NCBI GenBank assembly: GCA_017507855.1
Contig: JAFWAE010000026.1
Location: forward strand, 1-64,000
Direction: 5' to 3'
DNA: 64,000 nt
Origin: Clostridia bacterium
GTDB lineage: Bacteria; Bacillota; Clostridia; Oscillospirales; RGIG5554
Position 1 is the first letter of the stretch; each line of letters opens with the position of its first letter. A program made the position numbers and the translations under genes. The notes beneath the pieces are model-generated. The model saw nothing but the letters and a program-made list of their open reading frames with translations. It was not told where the DNA came from and did no database searches. Shown piece by piece: positions 8,874 to 17,209 of the stretch.

Positions 8874-8902
8874 ATTTTACCACAAACCGTTTCGGAATGC
8901 AA
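8874..8902 (-). promoter_or_regulatory. Sigma-A promoter of the glycolytic operon
   Basis: Minus-strand TTGCAT (8902-8897), 17-base spacer, TAAAAT (8879-8874), about 50 bases before pgk. Nothing like a gene-specific repressor (CggR) is encoded nearby. Confidence 0.65.
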
Positions 8903-8948
8903 GGGGAAACGGCAATAAAAATCAAGATTCTTTGCGATATGCCAAAAG

Positions 8949-8977
8949 GAAAAGGCCTGTTTGTTTCACAGGCCTTT
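8949..8977 (-). terminator. Terminator after the histidine kinase gene
   Basis: AAAGGCCTGT (8977-8968 on the minus strand) pairs perfectly with its complement at 8960-8951 around a 7-base loop, followed by a broken T-run. It separates the two-component operon from the pgk promoter. Confidence 0.75.
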
Positions 8978-8982
8978 GCTTT

Positions 8983-10746
8983 TTATAAAAGGGTGGGCAA
9001 TTGCAAGGGTAAGTATACCCGGATCTCGGTTCCCTGTCCCAATTCGGACTGTACGCGGATATCCCCGTGATGGGCGGCCACGATCTCCTGTGCAATGGCC
9101 AGGCCCAAACCTGTGCCACCGCTTTCCGATGCGCGGGATTTATCCACCCGATAAAAGCGCTCGAACAAACGGGGAATATCCTCCTGCGCGATGCCGATAC
9201 CGTTGTCTTTGACCACGATCACGGCGTGGCCGTTTTCCAGCAGGCCGCTCAAGCGGATCTGCCCGCCTTCGGGGGTGTATTTGATGGCGTTGGAAAGAAT
9301 GTTGACGGCCACCTGCTCAATGCGTTCGCGGTCGCCTACCATATCGATCTTTTCGGGAAGGAAAAGGGAAAGGGATTGCTTTTTGGCAGTGGCTTCCATT
9401 TGCATGCTTTCGAAAATGCGGGTCAGGGAGCGGTCCAGAGAGAAGGGGGCAAATTGCCAGTTCATCTTGCCGTTATCCAGGCGGGAAAGCACCAGCAGAT
9501 CCTTGACGATGCGAGTCATACGGTCGGCCTCGCCGGAGACCATTTCCAAAAAGTGATGGGAGATCTGCGGCGGGATATCCGGCGTTTCCAGCAGCGTTTC
9601 CGTGGCACCCTTGATACTGGTCAAGGGGGTACGCAATTCGTGGGAGACGTTGGCCACGAATTCGCGGCGGGCGTTTTCCAGGCGAGTCTGCTCGGTCACG
9701 TCGTGCAATACGGCGATCACACCGCCGCTGTCGGGGTCGTTTTCCTCGGGGCGGAAGGAGGCAAAATACACCATGTAAGCGCTGTCGTCCAGGGCGGTCT
9801 CACAGCGGATATGCTCCCCTTCGGCCAAATGACGAAGCTCCTCGCGGTCAATATTCAAAGCCAGGGCATCGCAAAAGCCGTTCAGATCCTTAAATTCGGT
9901 GCGGGCCATGGTCACGGCGGCCTTGTTGGAGTTAAGCAACGTGCCGTCGTTCAAAAAGGCTGCCACGCCGTCCGTCAGATAGGCAAACATCGTTTGCAGC
10001 TTGTTGCGCTCGTCGCGCACTTCTTCCAGGGTGTTTTGCAGCACCCCTGCCATGTGGTTAAAGGTTTGGGTCAGTTCGCCGATCTCGTCGGAGGAGAGGA
10101 CCTGCAGCTTTTCGGAGAAATCGCCTCCGGCGATCTGATGGGCCCCGCGGGTCAGGCGTTTGACGGGGGCCGAGATAGTGCGGGCAAAGACCAACGCCAG
10201 CAAAAAGGCGATCAGCAGGGCGATGACCAGGGAAGAAAAAATGTTGATAAAAATGACCCAGATCAGGTTGCCCGATTCTTCCCCCGTATCCTGCACGTAC
10301 AAAACCAGACTGTTTCCGTTTTCGTCCTGAAGCAGGCGGGCGTAGTCCTGAATGCCGTCGGAACTGCGCACATCTTCCCCGTTTCGCCCTGCCAAAACGG
10401 CAATGAGCTTAGGGGTCAGCTCCAGGGTTTTGCCCAGTTCCGTGTTGGAGCCGTCCAAAAACACACCGTCGGCAGAAAGGATGTAAAAATTGCGGTAGGA
10501 ATCGATCCCCAGGGGACCGCTGCGGGCCGTCAACAGATCGCAAATGCGGGAAGCCGCATCGGGCTGTGTCAAAAGCTCCTGCATTTCGGAGATCACCTTG
10601 TCGTCCAAGGCCGAGTGGATCTGGCGGTCAAAATCCTCGGCAAAGAAGTGAGACACGCCGGAGATCAGCACCGTGCCGGCGACCACCAGCACGGCCAGGA
10701 TCAACAGTACCAGGATGGTAACTAACTTGGCATATAAGCTTTTCAT
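8983..10746 (-). CDS. walK: WalK-like membrane sensor histidine kinase
   Basis: Senses an envelope signal and phosphorylates the partner response regulator. The 587-residue layout is: TM helix (about 7-29), extracytoplasmic domain (30-170), second TM helix (about 172-195), HAMP (FARTISAPVKRLTRGAHQIA), a PAS-like domain (about 255-355), HisKA with FVANVSHELRTPLTSIKG (phosphoacceptor His about residue 369), then HATPase boxes N (VNILSNAIKYTP), G1 (VKDNGIGIAQEDI) and G2 (GGTGLGLAIAQ). This architecture and the partner fit WalK/PhoR-type kinases. The yycH, yycI and yycJ genes that accompany walK in Bacillus are not here, so WalK versus PhoR is not settled. It starts 15 bases after the response regulator. 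Confidence 0.8.
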   Translation of the reverse strand: MKSLYAKLVTILVLLILAVLVVAGTVLISGVSHFFAEDFDRQIHSALDDKVISEMQELLTQPDAASRICDLLTARSGPLGIDSYRNFYILSADGVFLDGSNTELGKTLELTPKLIAVLAGRNGEDVRSSDGIQDYARLLQDENGNSLVLYVQDTGEESGNLIWVIFINIFSSLVIALLIAFLLALVFARTISAPVKRLTRGAHQIAGGDFSEKLQVLSSDEIGELTQTFNHMAGVLQNTLEEVRDERNKLQTMFAYLTDGVAAFLNDGTLLNSNKAAVTMARTEFKDLNGFCDALALNIDREELRHLAEGEHIRCETALDDSAYMVYFASFRPEENDPDSGGVIAVLHDVTEQTRLENARREFVANVSHELRTPLTSIKGATETLLETPDIPPQISHHFLEMVSGEADRMTRIVKDLLVLSRLDNGKMNWQFAPFSLDRSLTRIFESMQMEATAKKQSLSLFLPEKIDMVGDRERIEQVAVNILSNAIKYTPEGGQIRLSGLLENGHAVIVVKDNGIGIAQEDIPRLFERFYRVDKSRASESGGTGLGLAIAQEIVAAHHGDIRVQSELGQGTEIRVYLPLQLPTLL

Positions 10747-10761
10747 GTTCCGTCCACGACC

Positions 10762-11457
10762 TTATTCCAGATAGTAGCCCACGCCCCAGCGATTTTTGAT
10801 ATATTCCGGGGAGGAGGGATTTTCTTCCACCTTTTTGCGCAGGCGGGAGAGGGTCACGTCCACGGCGTGCACGTCGCCGCAAAAGCCCTCGTACCCCCAC
10901 ACGCGGTTCATCAGGTCTTCCTTGGAAAAGATCACACCCTGATTGTCGAAAAAGAAGGAGAGCAGCTCGTATTCCTTGGAGGTCAGCTCCACCTCTTTGC
11001 CGTTGCGGATGAGGCAGTATCGGTCAGAGGCCAGCGTTAAGCCCCGCAGGGTGCGCCCTTCAGGCGCAGCGGCCTTTTGAGGCGTTTCCCCGGCGCGGCG
11101 GATGTTGGCCTTTACCCGTAGCATCAGCTCGCGGGGGCTGAAAGGCTTGGTCACGTAATCGTCGGCCCCCAGCTCCAGACCCATGATGCGGTCGTTTTCC
11201 TCCTCACGGGCGGTGAGCATGATCACGGGAACGTCGCTGTTTTCCCGCAAACGGCGGCAGACCTCAAAGCCATCCATTTTGGGAAGCATTACATCCAGCA
11301 AGATCAGATCCACGCCGGGCTTTTGGGCCTGCTCCAGCCCGTCTGCCCCGTCGTACGCGCACAGTACGGTATACCCCTCACGCTCCAGATTAAAACGCAG
11401 GATCTCGGCAATGTTTTTCTCGTCTTCCACGACCAATACGGTCTTGTTTTGCGCCAT
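10762..11457 (-). CDS. walR: WalR/PhoP-type response regulator
   Basis: A 231-residue OmpR-family transcription factor. The receiver domain (1-120) has the acidic pair at residues 11-12, phosphoacceptor Asp55 (LILLDVMLP), the Thr of MLTARE and the Lys of DDYVTKPFSPREL, which resembles WalR. The C-terminal winged helix (about 135-230) ends VDVTLSRLRKKVEE, then RWGVGYYLE. It would control cell-wall or phosphate genes depending on whether it is WalR or PhoP. First gene of the two-gene operon. Confidence 0.85.
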   Translation of the reverse strand: MAQNKTVLVVEDEKNIAEILRFNLEREGYTVLCAYDGADGLEQAQKPGVDLILLDVMLPKMDGFEVCRRLRENSDVPVIMLTAREEENDRIMGLELGADDYVTKPFSPRELMLRVKANIRRAGETPQKAAAPEGRTLRGLTLASDRYCLIRNGKEVELTSKEYELLSFFFDNQGVIFSKEDLMNRVWGYEGFCGDVHAVDVTLSRLRKKVEENPSSPEYIKNRWGVGYYLE

Positions 11458-11499
11458 ATCTTATCCTTCCCTTCCGGCAGGTTCATCCTCATTTTTTTC

Positions 11500-11528
11500 A
11501 TTATATCAAAAAAAGCCGCAGTGTGCAA
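11500..11528 (-). promoter_or_regulatory. Sigma-A promoter of the two-component operon
   Basis: Minus-strand TTGCAC (11528-11523), 17-base spacer, TATAAT (11505-11500), about 43 bases before walR. It overlaps the only sigma-G-like candidate upstream of spoVAC on the other strand. Confidence 0.75.
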
Positions 11529-11594
11529 ATATTTTTTCCGTTTCGGGAGACGATAATGCAGAAAAAAGTTCATAAGGGAAGGAAAACGACGAAA

Positions 11595-12044
11595 ATGACA
11601 GAGCAAAAACGCCAACAAACCTATCTGCAAATGGTGCGGAGGCAGGAAAAGGACCCAAAGGTGTGGCTTAAATGCCTCAATGCGTTCTGGATCGGCGGGC
11701 TGATCTGTGTGCTGGGAGAGGTGCTTAAACACCTCTATAGCGGTTGGGGGCTGGGGGAAGACGGGGCCTCCCTGGCTGTAACGGTAAGCCTGATCTTTTT
11801 GTCGGTGCTGGCCACGGGGTTGGGGTTGTACCCCCGTTTGGCCGTGTGGGCAGGCGCGGGGACCCTGGTGCCCATTACGGGCTTTGCCAATGCGATGGCT
11901 TCCTGTGCCATTGAAAACAAAACGGAGGGGTTCATCTTGGGAACGGGGGCGCAGATGTTTCGCATTGCGGGCCCGGTGATCGCCTACGGCACGCTGGCGA
12001 GCGTGGTGTACGGGGCGGTGTATTGGGCGGCGGGCGCTTTGTAA
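11595..12044 (+). CDS. spoVAC: Stage V sporulation protein AC
   Basis: SpoVAC is an inner-membrane channel subunit of forespores and spores that moves dipicolinic acid and is mechanosensitive. The 149 residues have the family pattern: a short charged N terminus, LNAFWIGGLICVLGE with the first TM helix, then GLGLYPRLAVWAGAGTLVPITGFANAMAS (the highly conserved SpoVA segment), and two more TM helices. I chose the ATG at 11595, which gives the usual 150-residue length; the ATG at 11556 would add 13 residues. Divergent from walR. Its usual partners spoVAD and spoVAE lie 8.5 kb away on the same strand. Confidence 0.93.
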   Translation: MTEQKRQQTYLQMVRRQEKDPKVWLKCLNAFWIGGLICVLGEVLKHLYSGWGLGEDGASLAVTVSLIFLSVLATGLGLYPRLAVWAGAGTLVPITGFANAMASCAIENKTEGFILGTGAQMFRIAGPVIAYGTLASVVYGAVYWAAGAL

Positions 12045-12064
12045 GGGCCCTTTTGATCCAAACG

Positions 12065-12117
12065 AAAAGGTCCTGGCGGGTCGAGGTGACCTGCCAGGAC
12101 CTTTTTGATTTTTTTAA
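12065..12117. terminator. Bidirectional terminator between spoVAC and the ABC exporter
   Basis: A long inverted repeat (AAAAGGTCCTGGCGGGTC at 12065-12082 with its near-complement ending at 12106) followed by T-rich sequence, with A-rich sequence on the other side. It serves the two convergent transcripts. Confidence 0.88.
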
Positions 12118-12121
12118 GGGG

Positions 12122-13945
12122 TCAGGCGTTGCTTTGCCCGCGGCGGTACTTCTCCGCCTGCAGATTAAACATTTCCGCGTAGGCACCGTTGTTGGCCATC
12201 AGCTCGTTATGGCTGCCGTATTCCAACAGCTTGCCTCCGGCCAGCATATAAATGCGGTCGCTCATACGGGTGGTGGAAAGTCGGTGGGAAATGAAGAGGA
12301 TGGTCTTTCCGTCGCCGTGGTGCATCAGGTTGCGGTTGAATTGAGCCTCACTGTCGGGATCCAGGGCGGAGCTGGGCTCGTCCAGCACCCACAGCTTTCC
12401 GCGGCTTGCCAATACGCGGGCGATGCCCAGCTTCTGCAGTTCACCGCCGGACAGATTTTCGCCATTCTCGTAAAATTCACGGGTCAAAGGCGTATCCAGC
12501 CCCGCAGGCATAGTTGCCAAACGTTGGGTGAAATCCGCCTCCTCCAAGGCGTGCAGGATCTCGTCGCGGCGGGCGGGATCGTTTTCGGCGGCCAGTACGT
12601 TTTCCGCCACGGTGGCGGCAAAGAGGGTGAAATCCTGGAACAGGGCGCCGAAAAAGCGGCGGTACGGCTCCAGCTCGTATTCCCGAATATCCACGCCGTT
12701 GAGGAGGATCTGTCCTTCGGAGGGGTCGTAAAGGCGCAAGATCAGCTTGATAAGGGTGCTTTTGCCTGCACCGTTATAGCCGACGAAGGCGATCTTTTCC
12801 CCTGCGCGGACGGTCAGGTTCACTCCGTCGAGAACCTTTTCCTCACTTCCCGGATAGGAGAAGGACAAATCCTTGATCTCCAGGGATTCAAATTCGGAGG
12901 GCATGGAACGGGTACCCACGGTGAGGGCGGGCTTGCGCTTGAGGAAATCCAGATATTTTTGTACGTATAAGCCGTGCTCGCCCATATTGGTGAAGGCGTA
13001 CAGGAAACTGGTGATCCCCCAATACACCTGCCACACGCCGTTTTGCGCCGCGGCAAAGCCTCCTGCGGTGATCAGCCCCGTGACAGTCATGTGGTAGATC
13101 ATCAGTATGTTGGAGGCCGCCAAGATCCAAAACTGGGAGACCATGACGTCGGCTATGCGGGCAAACGCCAAGTGATGGCGCAAGCGATAGTAGGCGCTTT
13201 TCTGGCCGTCGATACTGTTTCCAAGGTCCTGTTCCAGCGCCTGCCCCACCTTGCTCAGACGAAGCTCCTTGGCGTATTCGGGCAGGTAGAAGGCGCGGGC
13301 CGCGTATTCGCGCTGGCGCCAGAAAGGCTTCTCCAAGTTGTTCACCTGATGACGGATCTTGATCTGCTTGGAACGGATCAAAAGGGAGAGGATCACGCCC
13401 ACCGCAATAATGGGAAGAAATCCCCAATGGATGCTCAGCATCACGCCCAAGGCCGTAATTAACCTGGCTGTGTTGTCGATAAAGTTGGCTACTTCGCCAA
13501 GCACGCCCAAAAATCGCGTGTCGGCCTCTTGCATGGCCCAGACGAAATCGTTGTAAAATTTGGGATCGTCGTAGGCGCCCAGATCTTGCCGCAAGGCCGC
13601 TTCAAACAGCTCTCCTTGCATCCTGCGGTGGAGCTCAAGTTGCTTTTTTTCGTAATATATGACGTAGACTCTTTGTCTAACCACTCTGAGAACCCCGGCG
13701 GTTACCAGAAGGATGACGATCAGGCGGGCCGTTTGGCCAAAGCCGGCGTTGGCCGCCAGCGCGTCAAAGATCAGTTTGACACCCAGCACGCTTACCAAGG
13801 CATTTACCAGTCCCCCAAAGGCCGAAAAAGCCAGCATAGTTCCCGCAAATCCGGGCACGTAGCGGTGCAGAGTCTGAAAGACCACCTGCAAGGTGCGGAA
13901 AACGGACAGCGCGTTCGGGTCCTTATTCTTGCGTGCCATTGTCAT
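12122..13945 (-). CDS. ABC exporter, fused membrane and ATPase domains (subunit 2)
   Basis: A 607-residue half-transporter of the type-IV/ABCB-like exporter class. About six TM helices lie in residues 30-330, then the nucleotide-binding domain: Walker A VGYNGAGKST, Q-loop in GALFQDFTLF, signature NLSGGELQKLGIARVLA, Walker B with catalytic Glu (LWVLDEPSSALDP), and H-loop FISHRLST. All ATPase residues are intact. The start overlaps the end of the upstream ABC gene by 23 bases, so the two are translated together and should form a heterodimer. Substrate unknown (drug, peptide or lipid). Confidence 0.9.
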   Translation of the reverse strand: MTMARKNKDPNALSVFRTLQVVFQTLHRYVPGFAGTMLAFSAFGGLVNALVSVLGVKLIFDALAANAGFGQTARLIVILLVTAGVLRVVRQRVYVIYYEKKQLELHRRMQGELFEAALRQDLGAYDDPKFYNDFVWAMQEADTRFLGVLGEVANFIDNTARLITALGVMLSIHWGFLPIIAVGVILSLLIRSKQIKIRHQVNNLEKPFWRQREYAARAFYLPEYAKELRLSKVGQALEQDLGNSIDGQKSAYYRLRHHLAFARIADVMVSQFWILAASNILMIYHMTVTGLITAGGFAAAQNGVWQVYWGITSFLYAFTNMGEHGLYVQKYLDFLKRKPALTVGTRSMPSEFESLEIKDLSFSYPGSEEKVLDGVNLTVRAGEKIAFVGYNGAGKSTLIKLILRLYDPSEGQILLNGVDIREYELEPYRRFFGALFQDFTLFAATVAENVLAAENDPARRDEILHALEEADFTQRLATMPAGLDTPLTREFYENGENLSGGELQKLGIARVLASRGKLWVLDEPSSALDPDSEAQFNRNLMHHGDGKTILFISHRLSTTRMSDRIYMLAGGKLLEYGSHNELMANNGAYAEMFNLQAEKYRRGQSNA

Positions 13946-15770
13946 CCCCTCCTTGCTCCAAATATTGCTCGGCTTGATTGCGGAACATCTGCGCGTACAG
14001 GCCGTCCTTCCCCATCAGCTCATCGTGGGTGCCCATCTCGGCAATGCATCCGTCCTCCAACAACACCACACGGTCAGCCAGGGTGGCGGAGGCAAGACGG
14101 TGGGAGATGAAGACCAGGGTCTTTCCCTCACAAGCCTGCAGCATGCTTTGGTACATTTTGTATTCTGCGATGGGATCCAATGCCGAACTGGGCTCGTCCA
14201 GAATGACCGTGCCGCACGGCCGCGCAAAAACGCGGGCTATGGCGACCTTTTGAGCCTCGCCCCCGCTGAGGACCACGCCTTCCTCGTTGAATTCGTGGCT
14301 CAGCACGGTGTTGATGCCGTTGGGCAACCGCTCAATGCGCTCCCACGCACCGCTCTTTTTCAGCGCGTCGATAACGGCGGCATCGTCGGCGTCGGTACAA
14401 CGGCGCATCATGACGTTTTCCTTGACGTTCAGGCTGAACATTTTGAAATCCTGAAACACGACGCCGAAGTGAGCGCGGTAGGATTCCAGCTCATACTGCG
14501 CGGCGGAAAGATCTCCCAAGCGCACCTCTCCTTCGGTAGGATCGTACAAGCGGAGAAGAAGCTTGGCCAAGGTGGATTTTCCGGCTCCGTTATGACCCAC
14601 CAAAGCAATTTTTTCGCCGGGGCGGATATCTAAAGAGATCCCTTTTAAGGTAGGCGCCTCCTGCCCGTCGTAAGTGAAGGTCACGTTACGCAGGGAGAGG
14701 GGCTGAGCCGTCGGCTCCGCTTTCGGGCCGTCGGGATTGGGGGTGACGCGCCTCGGCTCACCCACAAAGGTCCGATACTCCTCCACGTACAGGGAGCGCA
14801 GGTGGAAGCCGTTGAGCATGGTGGCAATGTTTTGCAGGTTGTTGGACAGGGAGCTGACGGCGTTGATCATCACGAAAGCGTCGCCCAAGGGCATACTTTG
14901 GACGGCCAAAACCCGCCACGCCACGTAAATAAGGGTGCCGTAGGTGCCCACGGCCTCCAGAACGTAGTAGGAGATAAATTGCAGAGTGGCCAGCTTGAAG
15001 CCGTATTTTTTCAAACAGGCGATCAGGTCCTTCGTCGCGCAGTCAAAGCGGCTGAGCATCAGCCCGGCGATCCCCGTCAAGCGCATTTCCTTGGCAAATT
15101 CCACCTGGAAGAAGGTGCGGCGGGTATAATCCTTGCGGCGGTTGATCTCGGCGACCTCCATGTCGTAGCGGTGGCGAAGGGCATTGAGCCGACGCCCCAC
15201 GAAAAACGATACGGCGGCGGGAATGACGGCCAGCACCAGCAGTTCAGGAGACATTGCCACGATAAAGCCTCCGTTCAGAAGCAGGGAAACGCCCCAAAAC
15301 AGCAGGTTGGAGATATCGTTGGACACACTTGCGCTGTTGGAGAGGATGGCCATCATGCCCTTCATGTATCGGTCGTAGAAGGCGGGGGACTCCCAGCAGG
15401 CAAGATCCATTTCCGCCGCGCGGCGGAACAGCTGTAAAAGCAATGCCTTATCCGCGTCCAGACGGGCAAAATTCCAAATGTAGGTAAAATAAAGGCCGTA
15501 CAGGGTGTAAATGAGAAAAATAACAGCGAGGATAGGAACGGTGCTGAGAACCAAGTCCTTAAAGGGAACGCCCTGCTGAACGCCGTTGAGGATGTGGCGA
15601 AGCACCCAGATCGAGCTGATAAAATCGCCAATGGCATTGATGACCGAAAACGCCCAGTTGGGCCAGATGTACATGGGGGCTACGCGGTTCAGATTTCGGA
15701 TGAGAAACCAGTTGTTTGACACGGTGCGAAAGAGAGAGGGCCCCGTTTTTTGTTTTTTCAAAAGAAACAC
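13923..15770 (-). CDS. ABC exporter, fused membrane and ATPase domains (subunit 1)
   Basis: A 615-residue half-transporter paired with the next gene. The TM region spans about residues 20-330. The ATPase domain has Walker A VGHNGAGKST, VVFQDFKMF (Q-loop), signature VVLSGGEAQKVAIARVFA, Walker B and Glu (VILDEPSSALDP) and FISHRLAS (H-loop), so both ATP sites of the heterodimer look competent. No precursor-peptide or immunity gene is visible nearby; the small Xre gene upstream is the only candidate regulator. The substrate cannot be read from sequence. Confidence 0.9.
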   Translation of the reverse strand: MFLLKKQKTGPSLFRTVSNNWFLIRNLNRVAPMYIWPNWAFSVINAIGDFISSIWVLRHILNGVQQGVPFKDLVLSTVPILAVIFLIYTLYGLYFTYIWNFARLDADKALLLQLFRRAAEMDLACWESPAFYDRYMKGMMAILSNSASVSNDISNLLFWGVSLLLNGGFIVAMSPELLVLAVIPAAVSFFVGRRLNALRHRYDMEVAEINRRKDYTRRTFFQVEFAKEMRLTGIAGLMLSRFDCATKDLIACLKKYGFKLATLQFISYYVLEAVGTYGTLIYVAWRVLAVQSMPLGDAFVMINAVSSLSNNLQNIATMLNGFHLRSLYVEEYRTFVGEPRRVTPNPDGPKAEPTAQPLSLRNVTFTYDGQEAPTLKGISLDIRPGEKIALVGHNGAGKSTLAKLLLRLYDPTEGEVRLGDLSAAQYELESYRAHFGVVFQDFKMFSLNVKENVMMRRCTDADDAAVIDALKKSGAWERIERLPNGINTVLSHEFNEEGVVLSGGEAQKVAIARVFARPCGTVILDEPSSALDPIAEYKMYQSMLQACEGKTLVFISHRLASATLADRVVLLEDGCIAEMGTHDELMGKDGLYAQMFRNQAEQYLEQGGDDNGTQE

Positions 15771-15799
15771 TCCTTCGACGGGAATATTCAGCCTATCTA

Positions 15800-15828
15800 A
15801 ATATATATGGCTTTGCGGTATTTGTCAA
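15800..15828 (-). promoter_or_regulatory. Sigma-A promoter of the ABC exporter
   Basis: Minus-strand TTGACA (15828-15823), 17-base spacer, TATATT (15805-15800), about 30 bases before the first ABC gene. Direct repeats lie directly upstream of the -35 box. Confidence 0.75.
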
Positions 15829-15839
15829 TCAATTTATAG

Positions 15840-15879
15840 TTGAATGATAGTTGAATGGGATGAATGGGAAGGTTGAATG
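15840..15879. repeat. Four TTGAATG-type direct repeats upstream of the ABC promoter
   Basis: The heptamer TTGAATG (or ATGAATG) occurs at 15840, 15851, 15860 and 15873, that is, every 9-13 bases, about one helix turn, immediately upstream of the -35 box of the ABC exporter. This spacing is typical of an activator-binding array. The binding protein is unknown. Confidence 0.55.
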
Positions 15880-15935
15880 GGAGCGGTTTGCGGTTAAACG
15901 GCTGTAAATAGCGCCGGGCGGTCACACACCGCATT

Positions 15936-15959
15936 TTATATAACCGAACGGTTATATAA
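15936..15959. promoter_or_regulatory. 24-bp palindrome, probable operator
   Basis: TTATATAACCG and its exact complement CGGTTATATAA flank a 2-base centre. It sits in the intergenic region between the ABC exporter (-) and the Xre regulator (+), 64 bases before the Xre start, so it is a likely operator for autoregulation or for a TetR-like factor. A second, smaller inverted repeat (TACCA/TGGTA) follows around 15970-15986. Confidence 0.6.
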
Positions 15960-16022
15960 CAAACAAAGTATACCACAAATATGGTAGTATGTCAATGCCA
16001 AACGAAAAAAAGGAGGTGCAAC

Positions 16023-16247
16023 ATGGATAATTACTACCCAAGATTAAAGGATCTGCGCGAGGATTGCGATCTTACACAGCAGCAGGTAGCAGATTACCTT
16101 GGTATGAAGCAGTCGCAATACAGCCGTTACGAGCGGGGCTTGCGGGATCTGCCTACGGATATGTTGATCCGTCTTGCACAGTTATATAAGACCTCCACAG
16201 ATTATATTTTAGGGCTGACCAACAATGCAAAGCCGCACTACAAATAA
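16023..16247 (+). CDS. Xre-family HTH transcriptional regulator
   Basis: A 74-residue single-domain regulator. The helix-turn-helix is clear: LKDLREDCDLTQQQVADYLG then MKQSQYSRYERGLRDLP, followed by LIRLAQLYKTSTDYILGLT, the usual Cro/C1 end. The start is the ATG after a strong AGGAGGT RBS; an upstream in-frame ATG has no RBS. Divergent from the ABC exporter, with the 24-bp palindrome between, so it probably regulates the exporter, itself, or both. Confidence 0.92.
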   Translation: MDNYYPRLKDLREDCDLTQQQVADYLGMKQSQYSRYERGLRDLPTDMLIRLAQLYKTSTDYILGLTNNAKPHYK

Positions 16248-16280
16248 AGCTGTCTATCCGTTGTGATAGGCAGCTTTTTT
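16246..16280 (+). terminator. Terminator after the Xre gene
   Basis: AAAGCTGTCTATC pairs with GATAGGCAGCTTT around a 6-base loop, followed by six T. Confidence 0.8.
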
Positions 16281-16338
16281 AACGGGACTTTTATTGGAAG
16301 CCCCGGGGGCTTAGCCGGCAGGTGCTCTGCAAGTTTTT

Positions 16339-17103
16339 TTATTCTCCGGCTTGCTTTTTTTTGCGGAACCTTTCGGGAGAGATCCCGTTTTTGGCTACAA
16401 ACTGGCGATAAAAATGAGAATAATTACGATAGCCGCTGTTATGGCAGATCTGCTCTATGGGAGTGGACGTCATGATCAGCAGCTGCTGGGCCTTGCACAG
16501 CCTTACGTGATTCAGATAAGCGATGGGCGTTTGCCCGAAATCTTTTTTAAACAAATTGATCAGGTGATTTTTGCTGTAGGAAAACTGCTTGCAAAGGGCT
16601 GTCAGATCCAACTCCTTTTCACAGTTTTTTTCAATGTAATCGGCAATGCGAAGGGACGGGGTATCGGGCAACTGCTTTTGACAAAGTTTGAGCAATATGT
16701 TGTAAAATTTGGCTGTCTTTACGATATAGGGAGCGTTTGTGTGGTACAGCGTGTGCATTTGCTCCAGGTCGCTTTTCAGGCCGGCAAGGTCAAAGGTGCC
16801 CCTTTTGGGCAATTGTCCGTGCTCGCTCCATTGGGCGGTGAAGTGGATGAACATATATTTGGGGGACGAGCTGGGCAAGTCTCCACGCTGGAAGGTGTTG
16901 TGCTTTTGAATATGGTATTCCCCCGCGTGCACCTCGTAAGGCACGTCGTCTTCGCTGAAGCGCAAAACGCCGTCGTACACCAACAGCAAAACGTCATCCT
17001 TGCAAAAGCGGGTTATGTGATGCTCCTTCTCGGCAAAAAAGCGGAGAGAAGAAAAGTGATATTGAATTTCTTGGTTCAGATCTATGCCGTACATATCAAT
17101 CAC
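16339..17103 (-). CDS. AraC-family regulator with N-terminal cupin-like domain
   Basis: A 254-residue sugar-responsive regulator. The N-terminal half (about 1-130) has a cupin-like ligand-binding pattern (LLVYDGVLRF, then YEVHAGEYHIQ). The C-terminal 100 residues hold two HTH motifs of AraC/XylS type (DLTALCKQFSYSKNHLINLF and SYRNYSHFYRQF-like GYRNYSHFYRQFVAKNG ending SPERFRKK). It is divergent from the GH127-like gene 106 bases away and most likely controls that gene in response to an arabinose-containing sugar. Confidence 0.9.
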   Translation of the reverse strand: MIDMYGIDLNQEIQYHFSSLRFFAEKEHHITRFCKDDVLLLVYDGVLRFSEDDVPYEVHAGEYHIQKHNTFQRGDLPSSSPKYMFIHFTAQWSEHGQLPKRGTFDLAGLKSDLEQMHTLYHTNAPYIVKTAKFYNILLKLCQKQLPDTPSLRIADYIEKNCEKELDLTALCKQFSYSKNHLINLFKKDFGQTPIAYLNHVRLCKAQQLLIMTSTPIEQICHNSGYRNYSHFYRQFVAKNGISPERFRKKKQAGE

Positions 17104-17111
17104 CCCAAAAC

Positions 17112-17140
17112 AATATATCTTGAAACTGTGATATTGTCAA
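17112..17140 (-). promoter_or_regulatory. Sigma-A promoter of the araC-type gene
   Basis: Minus-strand TTGACA (17140-17135), 17-base spacer, TATATT (17117-17112), just before the regulator start. The -35 lies inside a perfect 13-bp palindrome (ATATTG-T-CAATAT, 17131-17143), a possible AraC or repressor site shared with the divergent promoter. Confidence 0.65.
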
Positions 17141-17162
17141 TATATAAGGTGAAAATTGCAAT

Positions 17163-17190
17163 TTTACAAATGTTTTTTTCGTGATATAAT
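17163..17190 (+). promoter_or_regulatory. Sigma-A promoter of the GH127-like gene
   Basis: TTTACA at 17163-17168, 16-base spacer, TATAAT at 17185-17190, 20 bases before the start codon. Divergent from the regulator promoter. Confidence 0.65.
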
Positions 17191-17209
17191 GCATGTGAGG
17201 TGATCTTTT

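Noticed and set aside
7358-10725. Long plus-strand frames opposite pgk and the histidine kinase
   Set aside because: The minus-strand products are unmistakable; the antisense translations are Gly/Val/His-rich shadows.
11477-11505. Sigma-G-like promoter for spoVAC (GCAGG, 17 bases, CATTATA)
   Set aside because: The CATTATA is the reverse complement of the walR -10 box, so the match is probably accidental; kept only as a weak possibility.
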